A DNA stretch of 64,000 bases from Firmicutes bacterium AM31-12AC (GTDB lineage Bacteria; Bacillota; Clostridia; Lachnospirales; Lachnospiraceae): assembly GCA_003480425.1 (NCBI GenBank), contig QUJA01000006.1, positions 56,591 through 120,590 of the forward strand, written 5' to 3'. The translations under genes and the position numbers were made by a program. Positions within the stretch are counted from its first letter, which is position 1; every line of letters begins with the position of its first letter. This document shows, in pieces, positions 20,212-28,042 of the stretch. The notes beneath the pieces were generated by a model that saw only the letters and a program-made list of their open reading frames with translations, had not been told where the DNA came from and ran no database searches.

Positions 20212-21840
20212 ATGGCAGTAAAATATGTATTTGTCACCGGAGGTGTCGTATCCGGTCTTGGAAAAGGAATCACAGCAGCATCTCTCGGCCGTCTTTTGAA
20301 GGCCCGCGGATATACTGTGACAATGCAAAAATTTGATCCTTATATTAATATTGATCCGGGAACAATGAATCCCGTTCAGCACGGAGAAGTCTTCGTAACA
20401 GATGATGGTGCTGAAACAGACCTTGACCTTGGACATTATGAACGTTTTATCGATGAGAATCTTACTAAGAACTCGAATGTCACAACAGGTAAAATTTATT
20501 GGTCTGTATTACAGAAAGAACGTCGTGGCGATTTCGGTGGAGGTACCGTTCAGGTTATTCCACATATTACAAACGAGATCAAAAGCAGATTTTACCGTAA
20601 TCCTGCTGCTACAGATACTGAAATCGCGATTATTGAGGTCGGTGGTACTGTCGGAGATATTGAGAGTCAACCATTTCTTGAATCCATCCGTCAGTTTCAA
20701 CATGAAAAAGGAGCAGAAAATGTTATTCTGATCCACGTTACTTTAATTCCTTACCTGAGAGCATCTCAGGAGATGAAAACAAAACCAACTCAGGCAAGCG
20801 TAAAAGAATTGCAGGGAATGGGAATTCAGCCGGACATCATCGTATGCCGCTCTGAATACCCATTGGACGCGGGAATGAAAGACAAAATTTCTTTGTTCTG
20901 CAATCTTCCTGCTAATCATGTATTGCAAAACCTTGATGTGGATTACTTATATGAAGCTCCACTTGCTATGGAAAAAGAGCACCTGGCACAGGTTGTCTGC
21001 GAATCCCTGCATTTGCCTTGTCCAGAGCCAAATTTAAAAGACTGGACAGAAATGGTAGATAATTTGCGTCATCCGACACAGGAAGTTACTGTTGCACTTG
21101 TCGGAAAATATATCCAGCTTCACGATGCTTATATCAGTGTGGTAGAAGCATTAAAGCACGGAGGTATCTATAGTCATACTACTGTAAATATCAAGTGGGT
21201 TGATTCTGAAACTGTTACATCTGAAAATGTGGAAGAAATCCTTGGTGATGTAAGCGGTATTTTAGTACCTGGCGGATTTGGAGATCGTGGTATTGAAGGA
21301 AAAATCGAAGCAATTAAATATGCCAGAACACATAATGTTCCATTTCTTGGTCTTTGCCTTGGTATGCAGCTTTCTATTGTTGAATTTGCAAGAGACGTTA
21401 TCGGCTACAATGATGCTCACAGCATGGAATTAAATCCAAATACAACGCATCCTGTCATCCATATTATGCCTGACCAGATTGGTATCGAAGATATTGGAGG
21501 AACATTAAGACTCGGATCATACCCTTGCGTACTGAAAGAGGATTCTAAAGCTTATGCATTGTATGGAACAAAAGACATCAACGAACGTCATCGTCATCGT
21601 TATGAAGTCAACAACGATTATCGCGAAGTATTGGAAGAGAACGGCATGATGCTTTCAGGTCTTTCTCCTGACGGACGTATTGTAGAGATGATTGAAATTC
21701 CATCTCACCCTTGGTTCATTGCAACACAGGCACATCCTGAGTTAAAATCCAGACCAAACAAACCACACCCACTATTCAAGGGATTTGTGGAAGCATCTTT
21801 AAAATTTTCAAATACAGCATCAGGAAAGACGCTTTCCTAA
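20212..21840 (+). CDS. pyrG: CTP synthase
   Basis: Makes CTP from UTP, ATP and glutamine. 542 aa, the standard length. The N-terminal amidoligase domain opens [17 protein letters not shown] (P-loop) and contains the Mg/UTP-binding segment [13 protein letters not shown]. The C-terminal class I glutaminase shows the nucleophile cysteine in FLGLCLGMQ and the later His-x-Glu in [19 protein letters not shown] 6 nt before the ATG. A bidirectional terminator separates it from the convergent lysA. Confidence 0.98.
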   Translation: MAVKYVFVTGGVVSGLGKGITAASLGRLLKARGYTVTMQKFDPYINIDPGTMNPVQHGEVFVTDDGAETDLDLGHYERFIDENLTKNSNVTTGKIYWSVLQKERRGDFGGGTVQVIPHITNEIKSRFYRNPAATDTEIAIIEVGGTVGDIESQPFLESIRQFQHEKGAENVILIHVTLIPYLRASQEMKTKPTQASVKELQGMGIQPDIIVCRSEYPLDAGMKDKISLFCNLPANHVLQNLDVDYLYEAPLAMEKEHLAQVVCESLHLPCPEPNLKDWTEMVDNLRHPTQEVTVALVGKYIQLHDAYISVVEALKHGGIYSHTTVNIKWVDSETVTSENVEEILGDVSGILVPGGFGDRGIEGKIEAIKYARTHNVPFLGLCLGMQLSIVEFARDVIGYNDAHSMELNPNTTHPVIHIMPDQIGIEDIGGTLRLGSYPCVLKEDSKAYALYGTKDINERHRHRYEVNNDYREVLEENGMMLSGLSPDGRIVEMIEIPSHPWFIATQAHPELKSRPNKPHPLFKGFVEASLKFSNTASGKTLS

Positions 21841-21850
21841 TATAAGACAA

Positions 21851-21879
21851 TAAAAAAAGAGCCACGCGGCTCTTTTTCA
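21851..21879. terminator. Bidirectional terminator between pyrG and lysA
   Basis: AAAAAGAGCC-ACGC-GGCTCTTTTT hairpin (21854-21877): A run before and T run after, so it works for both convergent genes. Confidence 0.92.
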
Positions 21880-21882
21880 TTA

Positions 21883-23157
21883 TTATTTATTTATCAATTT
21901 TTTTCCAATATCAAAACAATCAAATGTCGCAAAATAATCTGCCGGTGTCTCTGCACGGCGAATCAGCTGTACACTTCCATCTTCTTTCAAAAGCAATTCT
22001 GCTGATTTTAATTTTCCATTATAGTTATATCCCATTGAAAAGCCGTGTGCCCCTGTATCATGAATAACCAGATAATCTCCTTTATCAATCTTTGGAAGCA
22101 TACGGTCAATTGCAAATTTATCATTATTTTCACACAGGGATCCTGTAATATCGTATTTATGGTCACATGGCTGGTCTTCTTTCCCCATTACAGTAATATG
22201 ATGATATGCACCATACATTGCAGGACGCATCAAATTCACAGCACATGCATCTACACCGATATATTCTTTATGTGTATGTTTCTCATGGATTGCTTTTGTA
22301 ACCAGACATCCATAAGGTCCCATCATAAAACGACCTAATTCTGTATAAATTGCAACATCTCCCATTTTGGCAGGAACAAGAACTTCTTCATATACACGAC
22401 GGACACCTTCTCCAATTGCACGAATATCATTTGGTGTCTGGTCTGGTTTATAAGGGATTCCAATACCGCCTGAAAGATTAATAAACGTAATATGTGCTCC
22501 AGTCTCTTTCTGAAGTTTAACTGCTTCTTCAAACAACACCTTCGCAAGCATTGGATAATAATCATTTGTCACTGTATTACTTGCAAGAAATGCATGAATT
22601 CCAAATTCTTTTGCTCCTTTAGACTTCAGGATCTTATATGCCTCTGTCATTTGTTCTGTTGTCATTCCATATTTTGCATCTCCGGGATTATCCATAATAT
22701 CGTTACTTATCTTAAACAATCCACCCGGATTATAACGACAGCTGATTCTTTCCGGAATATGTCCAATTGCTTTCTCCAGGAAATCAATATGTGTAATATC
22801 ATCTAAATTGATTGTGGCACCCAATTTATCTGCATACTGGAATTCTTCCATCGGTGTATCATTTGATGAAAACATAATATCCTGTCCTACTGCTCCCATT
22901 GCCTCTGAGAGCATCAATTCAGTATATGAAGAGCAGTCGCACCCACATCCATATTCTCTTAAAATCTGGATTAAAAATGGATTTGGTGTTGCTTTGACAG
23001 CAAAATATTCTTTATATCCCGGATTCCATGCAAATGCTTCTTTCAATGCCTTTGCATTTTCACGAATTCCTTTTTCATCATAAAGATGAAAAGGTGTTGG
23101 ATATGTTTTTGTAATTTCTTCAATCTGCTCTTTTGTCACAAATGGTTTTTTACTCAT
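21883..23157 (-). CDS. lysA: Diaminopimelate decarboxylase
   Basis: PLP enzyme of the alanine racemase fold (fold type III) that converts meso-diaminopimelate to lysine. 424 aa. The PLP lysine is Lys55 in YFAVKATPNPF; the phosphate-binding glycine loop (LSGGIGIPYKP), the ELGR segment and the substrate-side CENNDKF are present. Its ATG lies 1 nt after the stop of the TrmB-like gene, with the SD GGAG inside the end of that gene, so expression of the two is coupled. Annotators could confuse it with other group IV decarboxylases, but the residue pattern fits LysA. Confidence 0.9.
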   Translation of the reverse strand: MSKKPFVTKEQIEEITKTYPTPFHLYDEKGIRENAKALKEAFAWNPGYKEYFAVKATPNPFLIQILREYGCGCDCSSYTELMLSEAMGAVGQDIMFSSNDTPMEEFQYADKLGATINLDDITHIDFLEKAIGHIPERISCRYNPGGLFKISNDIMDNPGDAKYGMTTEQMTEAYKILKSKGAKEFGIHAFLASNTVTNDYYPMLAKVLFEEAVKLQKETGAHITFINLSGGIGIPYKPDQTPNDIRAIGEGVRRVYEEVLVPAKMGDVAIYTELGRFMMGPYGCLVTKAIHEKHTHKEYIGVDACAVNLMRPAMYGAYHHITVMGKEDQPCDHKYDITGSLCENNDKFAIDRMLPKIDKGDYLVIHDTGAHGFSMGYNYNGKLKSAELLLKEDGSVQLIRRAETPADYFATFDCFDIGKKLINK

Positions 23158-23158
23158 C

Positions 23159-23865
23159 TTATTGCTTCTCCTTACTTAATGTCATTAGTTTTATCTCATT
23201 CGCCAATGCATTTTTATAAAGCATCACGAAATTCTTTTTTCCGGAATAAAGGCAGGTATTCATACTTCCTTTCCCATACTCACCTGTCAGCACATGTTTG
23301 GAATCTGTAATAATTCCAATCTGTTTTCCCTTTGAATCACCGATATATACTTGTACATTTTCCAATGGACAGACTCCATCCGTAATGATCACAACCTTTT
23401 TTCCCTGCTGTTCCAATTTCATTAATTCCTCTTGAAATTCACTTAAATATAGATATGAACAGGAAAGATATACCCTCTCCTCTGTCTCATCCAAAAGATT
23501 ATGTATCTTATTACTGATATTGCTCTCTCCTTCAATTGTAATATACCCTCCTCATCCACATAAGAACTCGGAAGATTTTCAAGCATCCAGGCTTTCTCTT
23601 CTTGCATGCGTCTGATACTGTTTTCACAGAACTCTTCCAGTGCAACCGGAATATACTTCTTGGCATTCTCCTCTAAAATATAAGCCGCACCTTTTTCTGT
23701 CAGTGCAGCCAGTGCACTATAAGCATTCGATCTGGAAATTCCTGTTGCTTTCGCTATCTCATACCCTGTCTGTTTCCCATCTGTCAACAATCTGTGATAC
23801 ACAATTGCCTCTTGTCTTGTCAATCCATAGTGGATCAAACATTCTATAAACTGATGTTCATCCAT
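23159..23865 (-). pseudogene. TrmB-family transcriptional regulator, disrupted by a one-base deletion
   Basis: The N-terminal part (MDEHQFIECLIHYGLTRQEA, then ATGISRSNAYSALAALTEKG) is a winged-helix domain of the TrmB type, a family usually sensing sugars or small metabolites. The frame breaks after YVDEEG; one missing base near 23541-23546 (GGTATA for GGTTATA) restores ...GYITIEGESNISNKIHNLLDE and joins the sensor half ending ALANEIKLMTLSKEKQ. Restored length about 235 aa. It is the first gene of a two-gene unit with lysA and has a consensus promoter overlapped by a dyad. It may be intact in the cell if the deletion is a sequencing error. Confidence 0.82.
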
Positions 23866-23889
23866 TGTAGTACACCGTCCTTGTTTTTA

Positions 23890-23939
23890 CTAGTAGTTCT
23901 TTCTAGGAACACTATACAACCAGTCTTTCTATTTGTCAA
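23890..23939 (-). promoter_or_regulatory. Promoter and dyad operator of the TrmB-like gene and lysA
   Basis: Minus strand TTGACA (23934-23939), 17-nt spacer, TATAGT (23911-23916). Immediately downstream, over the expected transcription start, is an imperfect palindrome AGTGTTCCTAGAAAGAAC followed by TACT (about 23893-23914). The position suits autorepression by the winged-helix protein encoded next. Confidence 0.65.
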
Positions 23940-23978
23940 TATTTAAGAGCTATTTTATGAATTATTATCAACTACGAG

Positions 23979-24021
23979 AAAAAGAGTTACTATTTTCTTT
24001 TCCAAAAATAGTAACCCTTTT
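23979..24021. terminator. Terminator of the thiamine operon
   Basis: Stem built on GTTACTATTTT and its complement, with flanking A and T runs on both strands (23979-23996 and 24004-24021). It closes the minus-strand operon ending with the EamA gene. Confidence 0.85.
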
Positions 24022-24026
24022 GTATT

Positions 24027-24890
24027 TTATTCTTTATTCTTATTATATAAAAACATGACTACTGCCATTGTGCAGATGATAATATATCCAATCCAGCTAT
24101 AGATATCCGGAACCTGTCCAAATATAATAAATCCAAGCAATGCTGAAAAAATAATCTGTGAGTAGTCATATACAGAAATTTCTTTTGCAGGTGCATGAAA
24201 ATACGCTGCTGTAATACTAAACTGTCCGCCACTTGCCGCCAGACCTGCAAAAAGTAAACACACGATCTGCACTATTGACATCGGATGATAATCTACGATT
24301 AAAAATGGTAATGTAGCAATACATGAAAATGAGGAAAATACAAATACGATAAATGGACCTTTTTCACCTTTTTGGCCTAACACACGTACGTATGTATATG
24401 CGACTCCTGCCCCTAATCCACCTAACAAACCAATGAGTGATGCCGGCTCTGAAAAGATTGCAGGTGTCGGTTTAATGATTAACAAACTTCCCAGAAATGC
24501 ACCGATAACGATCAATGCCTGCGGAATTTTCACCTTCTCTTTCAATATCAAAGCACTAAATATAATAGCAAAAAACGGAGACATTTTATTAAGCATAGAA
24601 GCATCTGACAGCACCAGATGATCTACTGCATAAAAATTGCATAAAATCCCGATTGTTCCTGCAAGTGAACGTATAAATAAATATTTTACATTTTCTTTTT
24701 TTCCTGAAAATCCAATCCTATCTTTCTTTAAGAGTACAAATGCAAATATCAACGCTACCAGGTTTCTGAAAAAACTTTTTTGAACAGATGGCAAATCTCC
24801 GGCTAATCTCACAAACATCGCCATCAGTGCAAAACAAAATGCAGAAATAATAATATAAAGAATTCCCATATATTTCTTTTTTGTTTTCAT
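24027..24890 (-). CDS. EamA/DMT-family transporter
   Basis: A 287-aa inner-membrane protein with about ten hydrophobic segments in two EamA repeats (drug/metabolite transporter superfamily). The first repeat begins GILYIIISAFCFALMAMFVRLAG, a common EamA opening; the second begins near LGGLGAGVAYTYVRVLG. ATG 24890 is preferred: it is 1 nt past the thiD stop and has GAGGAAG upstream, inside thiD. As the last gene of the thiamine salvage operon it is a candidate carrier for a thiamine-related compound, but DMT proteins have wide substrates and this is inference only. Confidence 0.85.
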   Translation of the reverse strand: MKTKKKYMGILYIIISAFCFALMAMFVRLAGDLPSVQKSFFRNLVALIFAFVLLKKDRIGFSGKKENVKYLFIRSLAGTIGILCNFYAVDHLVLSDASMLNKMSPFFAIIFSALILKEKVKIPQALIVIGAFLGSLLIIKPTPAIFSEPASLIGLLGGLGAGVAYTYVRVLGQKGEKGPFIVFVFSSFSCIATLPFLIVDYHPMSIVQIVCLLFAGLAASGGQFSITAAYFHAPAKEISVYDYSQIIFSALLGFIIFGQVPDIYSWIGYIIICTMAVVMFLYNKNKE

Positions 24891-24891
24891 C

Positions 24892-25725
24892 CTATGCTTC
24901 CTCTTCCTTAGAGTCATCATTTACACATGTCACATACTTTCCCGTAATATTAAAACAATGCTTCATAGGACCAGAGCCTTTTCCCAAATCCAACATTGCC
25001 TCCAAAGCTTCTGAAATATAATCTTTTGCTCTTTTTACGGATTCGTCCATGCTATATCCCTTTGCGAGGTTCGAAGCAATGGCACTGGATAATGTGCAGC
25101 CTGTTCCATGGGTATTTGGATTTTGGATTCGTTTTCCATGAAACCACTTATATTCTCCATCTCGGTACAAAAGGTCATTTGCATCATTCAACTGATGACC
25201 GCCTTTACAGAGCACCGCGCAATGAAATGTTTCACTGATTTTCTTTGCTGCAAGGATCATCTCCTCTTCTGTCTCTACCTTCATTTCAGCCAATACTTCT
25301 GCTTCCGGAATATTTGGTGTTAAAATAGAAGAAAGTGGCATCAAGCATGTTTTTAGAGTTTCAATTGCATCATCACTAATTAATTTTGAACCACTTGTAG
25401 CGACCATGACCGGATCAACCACAATATTTTCTGCTTTATATTCTTTCAATTTTTCTGCAATTACCTGAATTAAGGCAGAAGAAGATACCATTCCTATTTT
25501 TACCGCATCCGGACGGATATCTGTAAAAATACTATCCAATTGCTGAGCCAGAAATTCCGGTGTCACTTCCATAATCCCTGTCACACCTGTAGTATTTTGT
25601 GCTGTCAATGCCGTAATTGCCGTCATAGCATATACTCCATTTGCAGTCATGGTCTTAATATCAGCCTGAATCCCGGCCCCTCCACTAGAATCACTTCCGG
25701 CAATTGATAATGCTGTTCTCATCAT
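24892..25725 (-). CDS. thiD: HMP/HMP-P kinase ThiD
   Basis: Phosphorylates hydroxymethylpyrimidine twice to give the pyrimidine half of thiamine. 277 aa, ribokinase fold. Visible: the N-terminal SIAGSDSSGGAGIQADIKT substrate loop, DPVMVATSGSKLI, CKGGH and the anion-hole signature NTHGTGCTLSSAIA near the C-terminus. Its start overlaps the stop of the upstream HAD gene by 4 nt (ATGA), and GGAG lies upstream. Part of thiM-thiE-HAD-thiD-eamA. Confidence 0.96.
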   Translation of the reverse strand: MMRTALSIAGSDSSGGAGIQADIKTMTANGVYAMTAITALTAQNTTGVTGIMEVTPEFLAQQLDSIFTDIRPDAVKIGMVSSSALIQVIAEKLKEYKAENIVVDPVMVATSGSKLISDDAIETLKTCLMPLSSILTPNIPEAEVLAEMKVETEEEMILAAKKISETFHCAVLCKGGHQLNDANDLLYRDGEYKWFHGKRIQNPNTHGTGCTLSSAIASNLAKGYSMDESVKRAKDYISEALEAMLDLGKGSGPMKHCFNITGKYVTCVNDDSKEEEA

Positions 25726-26399
25726 ACTTCATCTTCTCCTTTTTCTGTCATACTCCACCAAAATTTTTGAAAATCATCATATCCCGGCAAATATACATCC
25801 GCCGTATTCCATATCTTAGCCAAATCTCTGTCATTTGCCTGATCGTACACTCCTACTGTAATAAATCCAGCCTTCTTTGCTGTTACAATTGCGTGATATG
25901 CATCTTCAAAAACAATTACTTCATCCGGATCACAATCCATCTGAAGTGCTGCCGCAAGGTAAATATCTGGTTTTGACTTATCTGTCTGCATCTCTGTACA
26001 TGTCAAAATTCCTTCAAACAGATTCCTGATTCCCAATCGCTTTAGGGCTTCCTCAAGATTCTTTCGATCTCCCGTTGTAGCGATTACCATCGGAATATGT
26101 AACTCACGAAATCCTTCAAGAAAACTTCGGACGCCTTCTTTTAAAGGTACCTTCTTTGCATAGTATTCTTCTATCTCACGATTCAGTCCATCTATGATTT
26201 CTTCTTCTGTCAGATTCAAATGATACTCTTGAATCAAATACCGGGCTGCCTGCGGAAGACTCATTGTAAAGAGGACTTCCCCGAGACCCTGTTTTGCTTC
26301 AATCCCCATAGATTTTAAATAAAGCTCTCCTAAATTCTCCCAGATAGGCATGGAATTCAAAAGCGTTCCATCCGCATCAAATATTATTCCTTTCACCAT
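25722..26399 (-). CDS. HAD-superfamily phosphatase in the thiamine operon
   Basis: About 225 aa, subfamily I HAD hydrolase of the beta-phosphoglucomutase/phosphatase type. Motif I is FDADGTLLNS with Asp nucleophile and acid; a helical cap follows (about 20-90); motif II is the T in VIATTGD; motif III is the Lys in DKSKPDIY; motif IV is VIVFEDAYHA. Start MVKGIIF at 26399 has GAGGTAAAGGAA upstream; ATG 26417 is the alternative. It sits between thiE and thiD, overlapping thiD by 4 nt. Plausible jobs are dephosphorylating thiamine phosphate or repairing a damaged intermediate. The substrate cannot be read from sequence. Confidence 0.85.
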   Translation of the reverse strand: MVKGIIFDADGTLLNSMPIWENLGELYLKSMGIEAKQGLGEVLFTMSLPQAARYLIQEYHLNLTEEEIIDGLNREIEEYYAKKVPLKEGVRSFLEGFRELHIPMVIATTGDRKNLEEALKRLGIRNLFEGILTCTEMQTDKSKPDIYLAAALQMDCDPDEVIVFEDAYHAIVTAKKAGFITVGVYDQANDRDLAKIWNTADVYLPGYDDFQKFWWSMTEKGEDEV

Positions 26400-26425
26400 T
26401 TCCTTTACCTCATCCATTTGCAGTG

Positions 26426-27067
26426 TTATTTTGCAAGCATCTGTTCCGTACGGCTCCTTAAATCTTTTGTTGCCTGTTCAATATCCGGCTGAGCAAACAA
26501 TGCGCTGATAACTGCAATGCCACTAATACCACTTCCTGCAAGTTCTTCTACATTATGCGCTCCAACGCCACCAATTGCAACAACCGGAATAGAAACCGCT
26601 TCGCATATTTCCTTCAGAACCTCTTTGCCCACTTCAACTGCATCTTCTTTGGTCCCTGTTGGAAATACTGCTCCAACTCCTAAATAATCTGCACCTCTTC
26701 TTTCAGCTTCCACCGCCTGCTGTACAGTCTGTGCTGAAACTCCGATAATTTTATCCGGACCAAGTTTTGCACGAACATCACCGGCTTCCATGTCACGCTG
26801 TCCTACATGTACTCCGTCTGCATTAATTGCTGCTGTGAGCTCAACATTATCATTAATTATAAACGGAACATGATATTTACGGCAAAGCTTCTGGATTTCT
26901 TTTGCCTCTTCCATGAAATGTTCTTCATCCAGATTCTTTTCGCGCAGCTGGATAAATGTCGCCCCACCCTTCAATACTTTTTCAACCTGACTGTAAAGTG
27001 TCTCTCCATTTAGCCAATGACGATCTGTTACTGCATATAAAATCAAATCTTTCTTCTCACAATTCAT
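26426..27067 (-). CDS. thiE: Thiamine-phosphate synthase ThiE
   Basis: Joins HMP-PP and thiazole phosphate to form thiamine monophosphate. A 213-aa TIM barrel. Motifs: LYAVTDRHWL at the N-terminus, FIQLREKN (diphosphate binding), INDNVELTAAINADGVHVGQ, then YLGVGAVFPTGTKEDA and VVAIGGVGAHNVEEL. 29 nt downstream of thiM on the same strand, forming the core of the salvage operon. Confidence 0.96.
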   Translation of the reverse strand: MNCEKKDLILYAVTDRHWLNGETLYSQVEKVLKGGATFIQLREKNLDEEHFMEEAKEIQKLCRKYHVPFIINDNVELTAAINADGVHVGQRDMEAGDVRAKLGPDKIIGVSAQTVQQAVEAERRGADYLGVGAVFPTGTKEDAVEVGKEVLKEICEAVSIPVVAIGGVGAHNVEELAGSGISGIAVISALFAQPDIEQATKDLRSRTEQMLAK

Positions 27068-27096
27068 TCTATTTTACCATCCTTTTTGTACAAAAT

Positions 27097-27915
27097 TTAT
27101 CGAATTTCGTAGTTTGCACCCTTTTCTAAAATATCTCCTGTCATATTATAAATAGCATCTATAATACGATTGCGATAGGTAGCGTTGCCGTCTCCTGTTT
27201 GCATCCTGCTCCATCCAATCTCCCCGGCAAGTCCCATAGCACAGACCGCCGCTGCTGCCGCTTCGAGCATTTCATCTGGATTCGCAGTAATAAATGCTGT
27301 CATCATACCGGATAACTGACATCCTGTCCCGGTGATTTTCCCCATCTCCGGGCGCCCATTACGGATCACATAACATCTATTTCCATCTGTAACCAAATCA
27401 ATTCTACCTGTCACAGCAATAATCGTTCCCGTCTTCTTAGAAAAAGCTTTCACAAACTCAATTGCCTGTTCTAAATTTTCTTCTGTTACGGCATCCGACA
27501 CGTCTGCATCTACACCCTTTGTTGTCCCACTTCCAAGTGCCAGAGTTTTTATTTCGGAAATATTCCCCCTGATAACTGCCAGATTTAATTCTTGCATTAA
27601 CCGCAGGGCCGTTTCTGTACGGAATTTACTTGCACCTGCTCCTACCGGATCTAATAAAATCGGATGATGCAAATCGTTTGCCTTTTTTCCTGCACGCAGC
27701 ATACCTTCGATACTTGATTTATGTAATGTCCCGATATTGATATTCAATCCATTACAAATAGATGTGATATCTTCCACATCTTCCACCTCATCTGACATGA
27801 TCGGACTCCCTCCACACGCAAGCAGGATATTGGCGACATCATTCACCGTCACATAATTTGTAATATTATGTATCAAGGGCATTGTTTTTCTAAGCAGATC
27901 AAATTGTCTCTTCAT
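27097..27915 (-). CDS. thiM: Hydroxyethylthiazole kinase ThiM
   Basis: Phosphorylates hydroxyethylthiazole, the salvage route to the thiazole half of thiamine. 272 aa, ribokinase-like. Motifs: PLIHNITNYVTVNDVANILLACGGSPIMSDE, GTLHKS, LLDPVGAGAS and the anion hole KITGTGCQLSGM. ATG 27915 (MKRQFDLL) has AAAGGAAG upstream; the frame extends to 27981 but runs through a hairpin. First gene of the operon. No thiazole or HMP synthesis gene (thiC, thiG) is nearby, so the operon fits salvage rather than de novo synthesis. Confidence 0.95.
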   Translation of the reverse strand: MKRQFDLLRKTMPLIHNITNYVTVNDVANILLACGGSPIMSDEVEDVEDITSICNGLNINIGTLHKSSIEGMLRAGKKANDLHHPILLDPVGAGASKFRTETALRLMQELNLAVIRGNISEIKTLALGSGTTKGVDADVSDAVTEENLEQAIEFVKAFSKKTGTIIAVTGRIDLVTDGNRCYVIRNGRPEMGKITGTGCQLSGMMTAFITANPDEMLEAAAAAVCAMGLAGEIGWSRMQTGDGNATYRNRIIDAIYNMTGDILEKGANYEIR

Positions 27916-27943
27916 GAATGCTATCTTCCTTTCAACAAACTCC

Positions 27944-27978
27944 AAAAAGCGGACATTCCACTCAAGTGATGTCCGCTT
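27944..27978 (-). terminator. Leader hairpin with T run before thiM
   Basis: Ten-bp stem AAGCGGACAT/ATGTCCGCTT (27947-27956 and 27969-27978) followed on the minus strand by TTTTT. It either ends the carB transcript or acts as an attenuator in the thiM leader, because a promoter lies upstream of it. The leader is about 70 nt, too short for a TPP aptamer. Confidence 0.75.
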
Positions 27979-27992
27979 CAATTACCTTTACT

Positions 27993-28020
27993 ATTATAAC
28001 TCACATTTTGTAAATGTAAA
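27993..28020 (-). promoter_or_regulatory. Candidate thiM promoter
   Basis: Minus strand TTTACA (28015-28020), 16-nt spacer, TATAAT (27993-27998). It lies between the carB stop and the leader hairpin. Confidence 0.6.
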
Positions 28021-28042
28021 GTTTTTTATCTCTCACATTTTC

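Noticed and set aside
27915..28042. TPP riboswitch upstream of thiM
   Set aside because: The leader is too short and lacks the conserved aptamer segments.
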